64,000 bases of DNA from Prosapia bicincta (taxonomy: Eukaryota > Arthropoda > Insecta > Hemiptera > Cercopidae). The stretch spans positions 48,116,229 to 48,180,228 of the forward strand of contig JBAIZL010000002.1 of assembly GCA_036971475.1 (NCBI GenBank), in the 5' to 3' direction. The position numbers were made by a program, and so were the translations under genes. Below the pieces are notes generated by a model, which ran no database searches, was not told the origin of the DNA, and saw only the letters and a program-made list of their open reading frames with translations. Of the stretch, positions 24,779 through 38,645 are shown piece by piece (the stretch's first letter is position 1; each line of letters opens with the position of its first letter).

Positions 24779-25830
24779 ATGCCGCACTAAGAGATCTCTG
24801 GATACCATTCAAGCTGATAGCTTAAATAAGGAGGACAATGTGCGATGCCAAATCCATGGTCAAAGTTTAGAGTGACATCTCCCCCGAATTTCCGTCTAAT
24901 GATGGACTCAGACAAGGAGGTGCTCTTACGTGTTTACATTTCAACCTCGCATTGCAAATGTCGTACTGGATTCTGGGATCGAAACGCAAGGCACAGGTAT
25001 CAATAGACTGGTGTAACTACTAGGATACGCTGATAATGTAGCTAAATATTTCATAGCGCTAAAAGAGGCATTTGCAAATCTCATGCAAGCGGCCAAGGAA
25101 ATCGGACTTGAGGTTACTGAAAGCGAAACAAATTATCTAAGGTCTAGAAACCCTCAAGTAACCCAACAAGCAAGTGGATCTGTTCACCTGGGACCCTTCA
25201 AATTTGAAGTAGTGAATCAATTAATTTTTATCCGATCAATTGTTAGCTCCAGTAATAAGGTATCCATTGAGGTGAATAAAATGATTGCCAATGGCAATAA
25301 AGTCTAATTTGGAATACGCAAACACCTAAACAACCAATATTTAGGTAGAAAACCAAAACATATGCTTTATCAGACTGTGATCCCTCCCGTACTAGCTTTT
25401 GCCTCTGACGATTGGACTTTAACATTTTCAGGATAACAACCAATCTTGGAGAGATATATCCTCAGGAGGATTCATAGCCCTGTGAATGTTGGTGGGCAGG
25501 GGAGGAGGACTTCGCTGGGCAGGGAATGTGGCCCGGATGGAGAAGATTAATGTACTCAGAAGCCTATTAAACGGAACTATCTACGAAATGGAAACAAAAG
25601 GAAGTCCTAGACACAGGTAGATAGATTGTGTCCCTCAGGATGCTATAGCTCTGCTGAATGTAAAGAACTGAGAATCGACAGCACAGGTTCGAGCTATATG
25701 ACAAGGGCTTATTTAGGTTAAGGTGCACATCGGAATTTAGAGCCATGGAAGAAGAAGAAAGACAAGAAGAAATAAGTACCATAGACGCCCTAAACACGAT
25801 GTAAAAACCCTATAAAGAGATAACTTGTAA
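24779..25830 (+). pseudogene. RTE-like non-LTR retrotransposon reverse transcriptase relic
   Basis: The plus strand, read with frame changes, shows the RT motif GLRQGGALTCLHFNLAL (about 24,903-24,955). The catalytic region LLGYADNV follows (about 25,018-25,040), where the usual YADD is YADN. Then come LKEAFANLMQAAKEIGLEV, NYLRSR, VSIEVNKMIANGNK and FGIRKHLNNQYL (about 25,305-25,345). LYQTVIPPVLAFASDDWTL (about 25,365-25,420) and RWAGNVARMEKI (about 25,515-25,545) are typical of the C-terminal part of RTE-type endonuclease-RT proteins. Multiple stops and frameshifts are present, and no endonuclease domain or poly-A end was found. An ancient 5'-truncated copy inside the intron. Confidence 0.75.
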
Positions 25831-27807
25831 AATTTAATTTTTAAAACATACTTTAAATAAACTATTTTAGGCTACAGGTTATACGCTGGGAACTAGGAAA
25901 TGCTAGCCTTTTATTATATTGAAGTAAGAAACATTTTCAACCATAAGCATAACCATAAAAGAACTTTTCCAGTTAGAGAACCGTTCTGTGAAGTAAACCG
26001 CACCGAGTGGTTGGCCGCCATAAACAACGATCACTTCCTCATGATTCCAGCTCTGAGAAAGTTTAACTTTATAAATAAAATACGAATGAACATGCCATTT
26101 ATTTTTTGGGAAAACAGGTTTACAATCTGTTTATTAGTAATAACTAAATAATAAACGGTTTTGAGCAATATTTCAACCGTAAAATAAAGTAAATATAGTT
26201 TTACTGTATAATCATTTGCGTGATTTAATATGCATGAAAACACTTATTTCCTTATGAGAAAACAGAGTAATAAAAACCATATAAAGGACAAAGAAATATT
26301 ATACATTTTCATTTTTCCCTTGTCTAAAATATAGTAATTTAAAAACCACATTTTTATATAAATGATACGTAAAAAACATTTGAAAAAATAGCTACTGTTT
26401 TAAAAAGATACAAAAAACGAATAACGTAGTTAAATTACATATTGAAATCTAATATTTTACAAAATATTTCTCTAAACATGTAAACAGTGGCAACAATTAA
26501 GGAACAGATTGTCTAAGGAAACAAATCACACTTTATCTGTGAGTCGAGGATTATCGCTGTTTGCTTTTAATTACAACGCTAAGCTGTGACAACATTCCTT
26601 TATCGGCGTCAACAGTACCGTAAGAGTGGGTGAAGGAATTCTATAGGTAGAGCAAGTACTACAACATTAAAATAACATTGTTACATACTAGATGTATTGT
26701 TACATACTGCATTGTTACATCTAGTATTATTAAATACTACATATTATTTATACAAACTATATTATTAAATTGCTGATAAGAGAATTATACATCTCTTGTA
26801 AGAAATGTGTGAAATTTATCCTGTAAAACAAATAATTTTAAAGACTTGTTTTAATATTCAAATAAATGGTCTAAAAACACTTCCCATAATAAACTTGCAT
26901 GAATTAAATCAACCATTGAAAAAGGGATTAAAATGAAATAAATTTAAGGACAAAAATTATCAATAAATAAAAATGTAAAATTATAAGCATTTTAGTTTGT
27001 ATAATCAAATTAGAATTTAACTATTTTTAACAAAAAAGGCTTTTATGAATTTTTGAAAAAATATCTGAACTTTAAACTGTAATATTCAAGCGAAAACGAT
27101 TATATTAGTGGAACGCTTAAAGTTATTGACAGCAATGTATTTTGTTTTTCACGAAAAACGTTAATTTACATAATATTTATTGGTTTTGAACGATGGTATG
27201 TATTCTGCATTTGATCTAGTTTATAACAATATGTGTATAAATCATAAGGAAGAAAAAGTAAAGGCCTACAAGTTTTAAAATCTAAGGAGAAACTTAGAAC
27301 GAACGTCCGAACGAAATCAATCTGATATTGAGGCGTAAACATAAATAAAAAGAAATATCCGAAACTAATTTAAAAAATATATAAAAAAACAATACATTAT
27401 TTGAAACCTATTTGCCAATCATACCCTACAATTGTGTGTATTTTGGAAGTAGTGTTGTCTTTATATTCTTGAACATTATCCTCGTAAAGTGTAATTTGTA
27501 GAAAGTTATGATTAACAGAAAGTAGTGTCTCTTCGACAATGTCTAACATCTTATTTTGAAAAAAATTTCGAATAGTGTTCAAACTAAAAAAAACATTTTT
27601 ATAATACATTTAACTAGCAAATTTGATAATTTGTAAGTGAAATCACTTCTGTTACACCAATTTTATTTAACATATGTTTGTTTATAATATATTGTTATAA
27701 TGATACTTTTGATTCCATAGCAAAATTCAGTGAAAGATATTTGTAATTCACTTTGGTGTATAAATATGACCACATGTATTTCACTTTAGTGAAATCAAAA
27801 TATTATA

Positions 27808-27905
27808 CTGTTACTCCTTACTAACTTGCGACAAACGAAACATTGTATTGTTATAACGTACTAATATGCTTCAAACGAAACATTGTACTGTTATTACGTA
27901 CTAGC
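27808..27905. repeat. 40-bp tandem repeat, about 2.4 copies
   Basis: The block TACTGTTA...CAAACGAAACATTG recurs at a 40-bp spacing (CAAACGAAACATTG at 27,832 and 27,872). A third partial unit is TACTGTTATTACGTACTA. Confidence 0.75.
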
Positions 27906-28236
27906 CTTAGAAAGGGTTAAGCGCTTGTATTAATCAGTCAGTCGGGCGTAGAACACGTGAACATCGCCCATCCACCCTAAAGGATTATATTTTACAATTA
28001 ATTGTTACCATCCCTTTGCTCAGACTCTATTCAGCTCGACTGAACACACTCATATAATTTCAATCTTGTTTTATGCTGTTCAATTTAAATTAGTTTCATC
28101 TATCTTAGTTACAAATAACCCTCAAAAACAGAATTAACGACTAGTTTCATTATATTTGTAATATTCTTTTGCTTGTTATTTATTTAACAAAGTAACTATA
28201 AAAATTAAGAGAACGTGCTGAAATTAAAGTAATATA

Positions 28237-28240
<4 letters not shown>

Positions 28241-28277
<37 letters not shown>
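28241..28277. repeat. (CA)n microsatellite
   Basis: Perfect AC dinucleotide run. Confidence 0.95.
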
Positions 28278-28281
<4 letters not shown>

Positions 28282-29689
28282 CGAACTGATACAAGCGCGT
28301 GCGTATTTTTTTATGTACGCGTCAAAACCTCAAAAATGTCTGCACTCATTGAAGAAAAATTTAAACACTACACATTACGCGCTTCTAAGATTGTTTCAAT
28401 ACATTTTTAGTTTTAGTAGCATAACCGCAAATAAACAGCTTTTACGCCGTCTTTTGTGCTCCAGTAATTGCGGCATCTCCCTGATTCGAGGGTACCACTT
28501 GCCATACTAGCTAACTACAATCACAGAATCTTGTGTTTAATTCCTCTTTTTGCCAACATAAAAAGCAATCAATTGGCTTTCCATTCAGATTATAATACAA
28601 TCTGGGTTAGATATTAACCTCAATTGACGTAGTTTTGTGTGATCTTGTCGTGATTGAGCTGATCTTTTAATAAGGTATGTGCAGTCAAAAATTATTTATT
28701 GTAATTGCTATTGCAAATAAAGTTCTTAGTCTGTTGTCAGCACCTTCTAAGCTGCGACCGCCTCTTCGTATGTGTATTTCCGCCGCGATCAGAGTTACAA
28801 CACTTGTTATCTCCAGTCATATATCTCATCAAGAATTGCCAAATCAACGCGTGATCAGAAGTTAATTTGTGATAGCATAACGCAGATGATAAGTGACGGA
28901 GTGAGGGGGGTTTGTCTTGGATACGCCAGAAAGAACTAGGAAAACATTTCTTATCAGATTAGTTTTGACAATGGTTCAATCAAAAACTGACAGCCTTAGG
29001 TCTCGCTGTTTTAAGTAGTCTGCGTTGAAACTAAGAAGCATTTGGAAATCCATCGATATTTCTCGAAGGAGAATTTACTGAAACAGTTCCTGTCATTTCT
29101 CTATCGACACCTGGGGACGAAATAAATGCTTACCAGAGATATTCAACATTTTGGTGAAACTGCAGTTGACTACAAATATTCGTCTCCAGTTGTAGATTGA
29201 TCAATCAGCCGAGATATTCACACGCCATTTCCTGGATAAAGGGAGCGGAGAGCTGCCAGTGGATGAGACGTCAACACGAATATCATTTCTTGATACATTT
29301 TGTAATTTAGTTACATTAAAAGAAGAAGTAACGAAAAAGTATTTCTAAATATACAAAAATAATTATTAAAATGCACATTGGCTCAGTGGAATAGCTGTTT
29401 TGCTAAGAATAATAAAGATGTTTATCAACCTAATTGTGCTATTCAATCAAGCATTAAAATGACGAAATTCCATATAAGTCGATAGATATCTTTGTAGAAA
29501 CCGACATAGTTGTGAATTGTAGTAATTATGCAATGAAATATTTTAACTAAATTAATCTGCCAAGATGCCCACCCTAAATATTAAAGTTTAAAATATGTGC
29601 ACTAATTACCATGTTTCGGAATTAATCAGTCAAAACTCTGCAAAGGACACGACTTACAGTTAAAAATGTAGGAACATCGTAGTGAAGCA

Positions 29690-29950
29690 AAGGAGAATAT
29701 GACCTTATTCGTCGAATTCTTATGAAGCAGATTAGCATTTTAATTTAAAAGATTGCAATTCCCAATATGAATTGTGTTCGCAATCACAATCAATAAAGCT
29801 CAGGGTCAATCTTTAAGATTCTGTGGCGATTGCTTCCCACATGGACAACCCTGTGTTGCGTGTGACCCCAGACAGCCCTTATTTCAACCCATAATATTGT
29901 AAAAAAAATATACCCCCAAGTAGTGCAGAGTTAAACTTCTATGGAAAATA
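29690..29950 (+). pseudogene. Helitron / Pif1-type helicase C-terminal relic
   Basis: From 29,777 the plus strand reads FAITINKAQGQSLRFCGD, then FPHGQPCVAC and PLFQP up to TAA. This is the signature of the last helicase motifs in Helitron and Pif1 helicases (FAMTINKSQGQTL, then SHGQLYVACSR). After a frame change, NIVKKIYPQVVQS matches the usual NIVY...VL tail. Before 29,777 another frame gives fragments like those that precede the motif. Downstream, TTGCGCGCAAACGAG with an ACGAG/CTCGT hairpin near 30,025-30,041 might be a Helitron 3' end, but no clear CTRR terminus was defined. The relic is not functional. Confidence 0.65.
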
Positions 29951-30179
29951 AGATTTTCATATCGTTTAAAGAGAAAACCCCTCATAGGAATGATTTAATC
30001 TTTATGCGAATTTCTTGCGCGCAAACGAGTATATTCTCGTATGTATAATGCTATTCTTATTCCTGGGTCAGTAAAGTAGAAATTTAGAGTACTTTTTAAA
30101 TTCAATTTTTATTCATTACTATATTAAAAATAATTACATTATATACCAAAAGACAAATGTTTTTCATAGACGTCGGAAA

Positions 30180-30230
30180 TTCTTTCTCTCAGATTTCAAA
30201 AGGAGAGAGAGAAAGAGAGAGAGGGAATTG
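30180..30230. repeat. Short (GA)n tract
   Basis: GAGAGAGAGAAAGAGAGAGAGG around 30,203-30,225 in AT-rich intron. Confidence 0.7.
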
Positions 30231-30929
30231 TTTGTTTTTAAAGTTGCTTTGACTTCTCAACGAGATATTAAATAACAAGAATCTAATTAGTTTGAAAGAA
30301 TAATCAGACAACCTTGCACTTCAAATCTAGAATCATTAGAAAAAAGTAACTTCAATGTTACAGACTAATATCATACATAAGTTAGAATATGGATTGTTTC
30401 CTTTGATTCTGACAAACGCAGATTTCTTGCCTTAAAGGAATTTCAATTACAGGAAACAGATTAAACACAACAAAGAGATAACGCCATTTAAATGTAAAAC
30501 ATTCACTTGAGCGAGGGAAGGGGGCGTAACGTCAGATATTCTAGCATTACCATTATCACGGAATGTAACCTATAATTGTAGATCAACAAGATGTAAGTCA
30601 AATAGATTTTAAAATCAGTGGTTTATTAAAGTAATTTTGTAAGACAAAGGGAAGTGGAATATAATACAATTTAATTTATTATGTCAGTTTTACATTTAGA
30701 TATTGAAGACATTAACACAAATTTTTGTAATATTTTTTTCTATTTATTCTTCCAGAAATAACGTACAGTTTTGGATATTGAAAATTTAAAACACGTTTTT
30801 ATGTTTTTCTGAACACTTTTGTAGGGATCTAAGAGAAACCGGTGGAGAAATCGTTCGTTTACCTTCAATTGTTTTAGGGTGGCTAGTACAGACCTCTCTT
30901 AACCCCGGTTGAACGCCGTCCCACAAAAT

Positions 30930-31091
30930 AAATTTATTGTTATTAGAGTACAATACACGCAGGCAATATACGCAGCTAGTATTGGCCTGATGATGATGGC
31001 AAACTATCTGTTGAAACGACATTGTTATTTAGGAAAATAAATGTTACTAACTCGTATATCAACTACCTTTTATTAATATCGAGACTTATCA

Positions 31092-31094
<3 letters not shown>
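30930..31094 (+). mobile_element. PLE-like terminal fragment with CTGATGA...GAAAC
   Basis: CTGATGA (30,987-30,993) and GAAAC (31,013-31,017) are separated by 19 nt that include GATGG/CTATC pairing. The segment runs into a (TA)n array at 31,095, like the other PLE ends here. It differs in sequence from the GTTGG/CCAAC group, so it would be a second PLE family. The assignment is tentative. Confidence 0.4.

Positions 31095-31177
<83 letters not shown>
31095..31177. repeat. (TA)n microsatellite
   Basis: About 83 bp of perfect TA. Confidence 0.95.
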
Positions 31178-31786
31178 TAGTCATTACTATGTGTCAATGT
31201 GTGTGTTATGACCATTTATGTATTGGCCAGCAACCCTTTAAATAAATCTGTATTAGAAAATTAGAGGTTTCTTTGAAACGTTGGTATATAAGAGAGACCC
31301 AATGTTTCTCACTATTTTATTTTAGAATTTTCCAAACACTTTTATTTAATTGTAATTTAACTAATTATTTAATTGTAATGCTAAATTACTTCATTTTCAA
31401 GAACATCCTTCTGTCCCTCTGCCGAGAAATATTTTCTGGGTTATGAGCTTAAAGCCCTAGAATTTGTCCAAGACGAGTATACTAAGTTTTACCAGTTCAA
31501 TAAAGCAAACGCAGAACCAATCAGGAAACAGTGTAGCCATACTTTTCTCTTTATCTGCGTGCGATCTTCTTTTTTTTCGTATGCAAGACAGTCGTTTTAT
31601 GTTAGCAGTGGGTAACTTTTCAAGTGAAAATAAATGTAAAACTTTTTACCAAAAAATATACTGTCCTTTAATGAAATGAATGCTATTTTTTATTATATAT
31701 CTGAAACAGTTTTTATCAAGTTTTCTTAAGATACCGGTAAAAAAATTTGTTTAGATGGACCTTAGATGTAACGGGTGTTTGCGCCC

Positions 31787-31790
<4 letters not shown>

Positions 31791-31818
<28 letters not shown>

Positions 31819-31840
31819 TTGTATGTGTGTGTGTTTGTGT

Positions 31841-31908
<68 letters not shown>

Positions 31909-31980
31909 GTGTGTGTGTGTGTGCATGTGTATGTGTGTGTATGTGTGTGTGTGTTTGGGTGGGTGGGTTGGTGTGTTGGT

Positions 31981-32014
<34 letters not shown>
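31791..32014. repeat. (GT)n microsatellite, interrupted
   Basis: GT runs broken by TTTG, ATG and GGGTGGG variants. The overlapping poly-Cys/Val and poly-Thr/His open frames are artefacts. Confidence 0.95.
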
Positions 32015-32016
<2 letters not shown>

Positions 32017-34661
32017 AAAGTTTTGTAAGGCAACTTTTTTAAATTCGAAAAAATTAATTACTGACTAACGGTGTGCGTTCGCAATAAGAAGGCTACTCAA
32101 ATACATTCAATGCTATAACGCATTTCAATATTACCTAATTTTTTTTAAAATTATTTAATTAAATTAATCATTTTATTCTACCCCTAATAAAATCTTAGTT
32201 TCAGATAACGAAAATTCTTGGAGTATCAATTAAGTGAAAGTAGTTAGCGTCAAACAAAATACGATAAGTAAATGGTTTTTTCTTTATTTATTAAACAATA
32301 TTATAGAAACAGTGTTTAGAAGGACAAATAAACATTATGTACCTAGTACATACGCTATGAATGTTTTTTCTCTAGTTACAGCGTAAATCAACGTTTTCTC
32401 GTTTTTAAATTAAACACGTAATCAAAGATCCCAAACACTCCATTTAAATTCGTGTAGTTTAACTAGCTATACTCCCATACGAGGATTCAATCAGAATTTC
32501 CTCGATAAAAGGAACAGTTTTGCAAACGAATTAACTAGCTATTAAAAACGTAATCTACGTGTGTGTGTCTCTGTATTACGTCTCTGGAAATATATTGCAT
32601 TGCCGTTGAATACGACCCATGTAGGGAGGAAAGGAGGGGTCACCATTTATTTCAATCAGTGGACAGAGGGCAGCCGGAAGTAGCGAAGAACGGAAGTTAA
32701 AATCACTTCCCATACTGTATTGCCGGAGGAGGGCAGACTCTATCCGTTTAATGTCAGCTGGGATACATTTTCTAGACTTTCATTTAAAAAAGAATCGCAT
32801 AGCGTTGTGATGAAATATTACGTACCGCGTATAATGCGCCGTGATTGGTTAAATATGTGTTTCGGAGCGTAATAAATATTTTTCCCCGGAACAAAATAAC
32901 ATACGAGCTGGAAACGTGGGCATATTCCGCGTTAGATTAATGGTAAATGTACGATGGTTGTTGTTTTCATGGGTGCACGCCTTGTGTTGAATTATTCGCA
33001 CATTTTTCACTCTTATCGTAATTCGAAACAGTTGACAAAAACAATCAAATATTTACAATTTTCGCGGTTACAATTTTGTAATATATGCACATATAGAACA
33101 GTATATTATGCTCAGTGCAGTTTAATAATAATATCTCACGATAAATATCCTTGTTGCAATATGCCTACATTTGAATTATAAATATTAATTATTATTTATA
33201 ATGCATTCAAAATAAACATTAATTCAGGGTTGCTATGTTTTTATTTCCAATTTCAGCAAACTCGCCTAAAACGAGAAGGGAATTTCAACAAACGCGTATT
33301 TATATAAATTAGCATTTAACGAATAGAAAACAATGACGAGTTGAAAATATTAGCTTTAAACATAGTGGGGAAAATGTTACAGAGTTACAACGATTTTCTT
33401 CGACATATTGATATATAGTAGTATTACTTATTGAAGCTTCAACTTGAAAAAAAATCATTTCTTCTTATCAAAGAATATTATTTATCAAAATATAATATTC
33501 AGATGTATAATTGGAAAAAAAACGCCCAAAAGCTTGAGTGCTCTTTATTTTATTGACTTATGAACATTATAAAACTTTGATAAATTTACTTATATATTTA
33601 TGTAAGTAAGACAATATTATTTTCTAGGTTTGGAAATTGTATTATTGATTATTTGTATTATTGTTTTATTATACAATAATATTACACACAGGATTAAATA
33701 ATATGAGAGAGAGCCTGAGAATGCGATTGTGTTTTCATATACTTAGTTTCCCATAGTGAAAACATTGACGCTTACAAACTCAAATACTAATGTAAAAATA
33801 CTTAAAAGCTCTGTAATTGCATGCATTGCTTAAAATGAAAATATTAGTAAATGGTTGTCTGGAATATATTAAAACTTATTTCAAATTTTAATATTTACTT
33901 GTAAATTTTCAAAAGTAGTTCCTTTTATTACAATTAAAATTAATTTATAAAAATTTAGATTTACTGATAAATAAATATTTATTACAGTAATAAAACTGCC
34001 AGTTCGCGAAACATTTTTCAGTATTTGTTTTTCAAGAATAATATAATACTGTAGTAACTTGTAATATGATGTTGTCTTTTATATTTATTACTATAATATT
34101 ATAAATACATACAATATTATATGTATTAAAATATTATTGTTGTAATGGTATTTTAAAGATTATAAGATGTGATATTATTTTATGAAAATAGAATGCAAAG
34201 TACACAAACACTTGATGGTCCCTCTGATATTGTTCATTGTAGTTATGCTTAATTACTTTGGTCAATAGTAATTACAAACCAATCAATGGAACACAATTAA
34301 ATATGGTATATGAAATGTCATTGCAAATATAATTTACGTCAGAACAAAAATTATATTAATAAATCTTAATCAACGAACTCAATTAGGTTTGTAAGTTTAT
34401 CTTTGTTTAATAATTTGTTTTTCTCTTTCTTTAATTTCTACGAAAAACATTAAATCCCGATCAGTTGAACTATAAAGTATCAAATATATTCCGTCCGTCC
34501 ATTAAAAAGAAAATCTCTTACATCGTTAACTCATTGAAGTAACATTATAATCCATAAACGTTTAGGATAAGATATACAATATTTTCTACAATGAGTTTAT
34601 GCTATAGAGATTAAAATAGTTCCACTTTATTGCAAAAATGTTTCCAGTTATAGATTCATAC

Positions 34662-34662
34662 C

Positions 34663-34743
<81 letters not shown>
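34662..34743. repeat. (CA)n-(TA)n compound microsatellite
   Basis: CA run then TA run. Followed by 34,744-35,650, a more balanced stretch of unknown nature with no open frame; it may be an old transposon. Confidence 0.9.
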
Positions 34744-34748
<5 letters not shown>

Positions 34749-37700
34749 GCCAGGTTTTTAGAGAATTTGGTTCCTTCTGGGCCTATGTGAAGGTCTTTCA
34801 GTTATGACGAGACTCTTTAGGTATTAAAGTTCTATCCTAACCCAGCCCAATGTAAACTGCCGAATGCAAACAATTTGAAGAGATGAGAGTTTCCTACAAC
34901 TAACAGCATCGCATGATGTTTGAGAGAATCTACGACAGTTTCCCTGTAACAAGGCAGATATACATGGCGTCATAATCGAGCCTTAAGTGTAGTGAGGAAG
35001 CTTATGTAAGGTGGAGAAATTATTTGGCTCTACTCTCTCCAAGGACTTACTCGAAGGAAAAGCAAAGCTAGTATAAAGGCTGTTATAATTTGAAAATGTA
35101 ATGATTAGATAGTTTTGGGAACAATGGAAATAGGCATTGTGAGTTTCCTCATTACCTCTTATGTTGAGACATATTCGTGTTCTGTTCTGATTGTTTATTC
35201 GTTAAAATTCGAACCCTGTAATGTCTGTAGAGTTGACTGTACCTTGGGATACCAATTACAATGAATAAGTATGCATCTCTGTTTCCGTCTCTTGGTACGA
35301 ACGTCGTAACTTGTGCTACGTTCATGCAGTTGGATCTGTCGCCAGAAGACTGACCTACAAATCATTATACTTTTTTTGAGAGTTCTGGTTTTGAAAACGA
35401 AGCACATTTAAGAAGTACCTTCTTGAAGCATCCATCAAAGACTACACTGGAGTCATGTTACAGACTCGACTGACTAAGAGGATCTAAAGGGTGGACTCAG
35501 TGAAAGAACAGTTGTACACATAAAGGATTTTCAACGCACTTTTCCAGCCCGGTAGTCTTGGGGTGAGAATCAAAAATAAGAAAATTTAATTACAGTCTAG
35601 AAGCGTATGCCTCTATTCTATCACTGTAGAACCTCACAGTGTGCGTGATTCCATCGTATCGCGTATTGTACTGTACCTCCCTTCGGGATTAATTTTTTGA
35701 ATAATTTTCTGATTTTTAGTTACTACTTTTAGCTTATCATTTTGTAGATGCATTATTTTCAAAGCTTTACGCTTTTCTTCAAATATTCTGTTGACACCTA
35801 TATCACATCAGTTCTTTATTCGAATTCATCGGCAACATGACCATTTTAAATTTCTCTGGACTTTAAAAAAAAATGTTCCAAGCTTTAATGTAAGTGAATT
35901 TCTTCATAGGAACGAAGCCTGAAATTATTTCTACGTTCTTCCAGATATAATGGGACATTCTTAGATTAAATATTGGTTCTACGTCTTTTCTATACACGCT
36001 ACTAAAATCAGCCTTTATTCCCGGCACTTTCATAATGAAACATGTCGGATTCAAATTTATTTTAAAAAATAGTCATATTTTTATGCTAGTAAATATGCCA
36101 TAGTTACCAGAATAACTGTCACTAAAATAGTTATACTAAAATTATTTAAAGCGCCCTGAATAAAAAGCGTATTTCAGTTACATGTTAGAAAAGTATAGCC
36201 TCTAAGATAATCATAATAAACCTAATATTTAGAAAGTCTAAAAAATAACTAAAGCTTATCTGCGAATGGTAATTAGGACAATGTGGCACTGAAACAATAA
36301 ATAACTAACAAATAAATCCAATTGGGTTTGATATGTAATTAAACTTTTCCCAATAAATAAATACCTATTTTAACTAATCTCAAAATTCATTTAAAATTTG
36401 TGTGTCACTTGATATTTTAAATTTGCTTCAAAATATATAAATGGAACCAATATCTGTAAACAGTGAAAACAGATGGAACCACGAATGCAAAGTTGGGTTA
36501 TTTTGTAATGAATTCAATGAAATATTTAGAATTAGCAATACAAACGATGACGATGAGAATTAATGTACTTAATATTATTTGTGCAACTGTATGTTTTTTT
36601 TAAATAATAAAACTCTTCTCTATTAAAAAACCGCACTGTGATTACTACTTTTCCATATGGATAAATACAAAATTATAAAATGAAACTTTCTGTTAATAAT
36701 AACATATCACAGTTTAATTTAAAACTGTGTAATGGATTTTAAAAGCTCAATTTATACATATATCATAGCATATATTTGTATGATTGTGTATGTGTGTTTT
36801 ATGGCGCCAGAATGTTGTTAGAATATTACTAAAAAAGATATGTTTATTAGTTTAAACTCAAAGTCAAATATCCTCAGAAAATCATTGTAGTTTCTGCCTT
36901 CAGTGACGTTATGATAAACCAAAACTGTACATCCTGTCTTGTACACTTGTCTAACTCTATAACTGCACCTTTGTGTGAGTTTAAACGTCATAATAACAAG
37001 CAGTTTGGGGTTGTTATTGTCTTATTTCTGTTATCTTAGTATTATTCAAATCTTCAACCAAATACATTATGACGTAATTTAATATTTGAAATATGTGAAT
37101 TATTATTCTATATGAGAGCACACGTTATTTAGAGCTACGTTCGTAGACCAAATCAGTTGTTGTTGAAACTTCTTTCCATAAACTTTAACCACTTCTTTCA
37201 TTAAAGTTTTGCTATTTTTTTTCTATCTCACACTGATTATTAAAATAAATATATTGAACAACTTTTATCAAGCAGGGATCATCAAGCAGTTGGTGATTTA
37301 AATTGTAAAGATTCTGTCTACGAATAGAGGAATTTGTTAGTGGAATTGCCTGGTTAGTTACTTTAGAGCTAATATAATGTGTACCTATAAAGTTTTGTAA
37401 ACCGACTAATGAGGAAACTCCTGAAATTAATATCTGCAGCCCTGATTAAATGACTCATCGCAATATGCATTTTTGAGATGTTCAACCTTTTTTATAAAAA
37501 TTGCACATAATATGCACGAAATGAATATTGTAGCATATTGTTATTCTTCACAGGAAAATTACTTTGAAATTGTGACAATAAAATTCAAATATTTTCCTAA
37601 CAAATATTTATTTTCATGGAAAGATTAAAAGAATAATAAAACATGTATAGGCTGTTTATACATTTCATTTCGTCTGAGTGGTAATCAATTTTTGTAAACA

Positions 37701-38179
37701 ATTCCAAAATACCTAAATAATATAATATATAATTTAAAGTAAATAATTTGAATAATTCGACAAAACAAAAATAGTTGGTTTATTAAATTTGTCTGTTTCA
37801 GAAAAACTGAAACATTTACGAAGATTCAGTATTATAATGTTCATGCTGAAATAATAGAAGTAAAAATACTACTAATTCTCTTTGAATAGTAAAATCTGTT
37901 TTTCTAGAAACATATAAGTTGTTTACTATAAATCGTATAGTTATATTTCTTTTATGGGAGGAAACAATATTATTTTAGCACGGAAACAAAACAGTTCATT
38001 GGTAAATCACAAAACAATCTAAACATAAGTTTTATATCTTGGTTCTCATAATGTTCCCGGCACATAGTCAGTAAGAAAATAAACCCTTAGCTGCAAGAAA
38101 AGTTAAAAAATATAACATTTGTATATGCTCCAAAAAATTATATTTTAAATATATTTAGCCTATATTTAATAATAGATTT

Positions 38180-38181
<2 letters not shown>

Positions 38182-38236
<55 letters not shown>
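38182..38236. repeat. (TA)n microsatellite
   Basis: Perfect TA array in the intron. Confidence 0.95.
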
Positions 38237-38239
<3 letters not shown>

Positions 38240-38451
38240 GAAGTAAAATAAAACAAAACTATTACTTTAATGAATTTCTCGAGCACTGTGGTTTTTCTTT
38301 ATTTAGTTAAAGGTATAACAAAAGTTAACGCCCGAAAAGTGTGTGAATTTTAATGCTTAAAATATATTCAGAATATTACTCTTCAGTATGACGACATTAA
38401 ACAAATGTTCCTAATAAGAAGAAGAAATTCACATAAAAATAAGAAGACACG

Positions 38452-38645
38452 CACGTACATGCACACACGCTCGCCCGGACACACACGCCCACACACACAA
38501 ACACACACATACACACACATACACACACATACACACACGCACACGCACGCACACACACACACACACGTACAGACACAAGCACATATAGACACAACTCACA
38601 CACACACACTCTCACTCTCCCCCTCTCCCTCTCACACACACGTCG
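38452..38645. repeat. (CA)n-rich compound microsatellite
   Basis: CACACA with CG, CATA and CTCTCC interruptions. A 23-bp tandem pair (GATTACATATGTTTCAATTC) occurs a little downstream at 38,787-38,832. Confidence 0.85.

Noticed and set aside
25900..26151. 83-codon plus-strand frame (VNRTEWLAAINNDHF)
   Set aside because: Considered a THAP-like or transposase fragment, but there is no zinc-ligand pattern and no flanking support.
26685..26730. Inverted TACTAGATGTA / TACATCTAGTA
   Set aside because: Short hairpin in AT-rich sequence with no flanking duplication or repeat family; not enough for a mobile-element call.
27397..27609. 70-codon minus-strand frame
   Set aside because: No recognisable domain and no splice or promoter context; length is compatible with chance.
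34744..35650. More balanced segment with fragments such as FWAYVKVF
   Set aside because: A few residues resemble the region before RT in non-LTR elements, but no RT motif follows.
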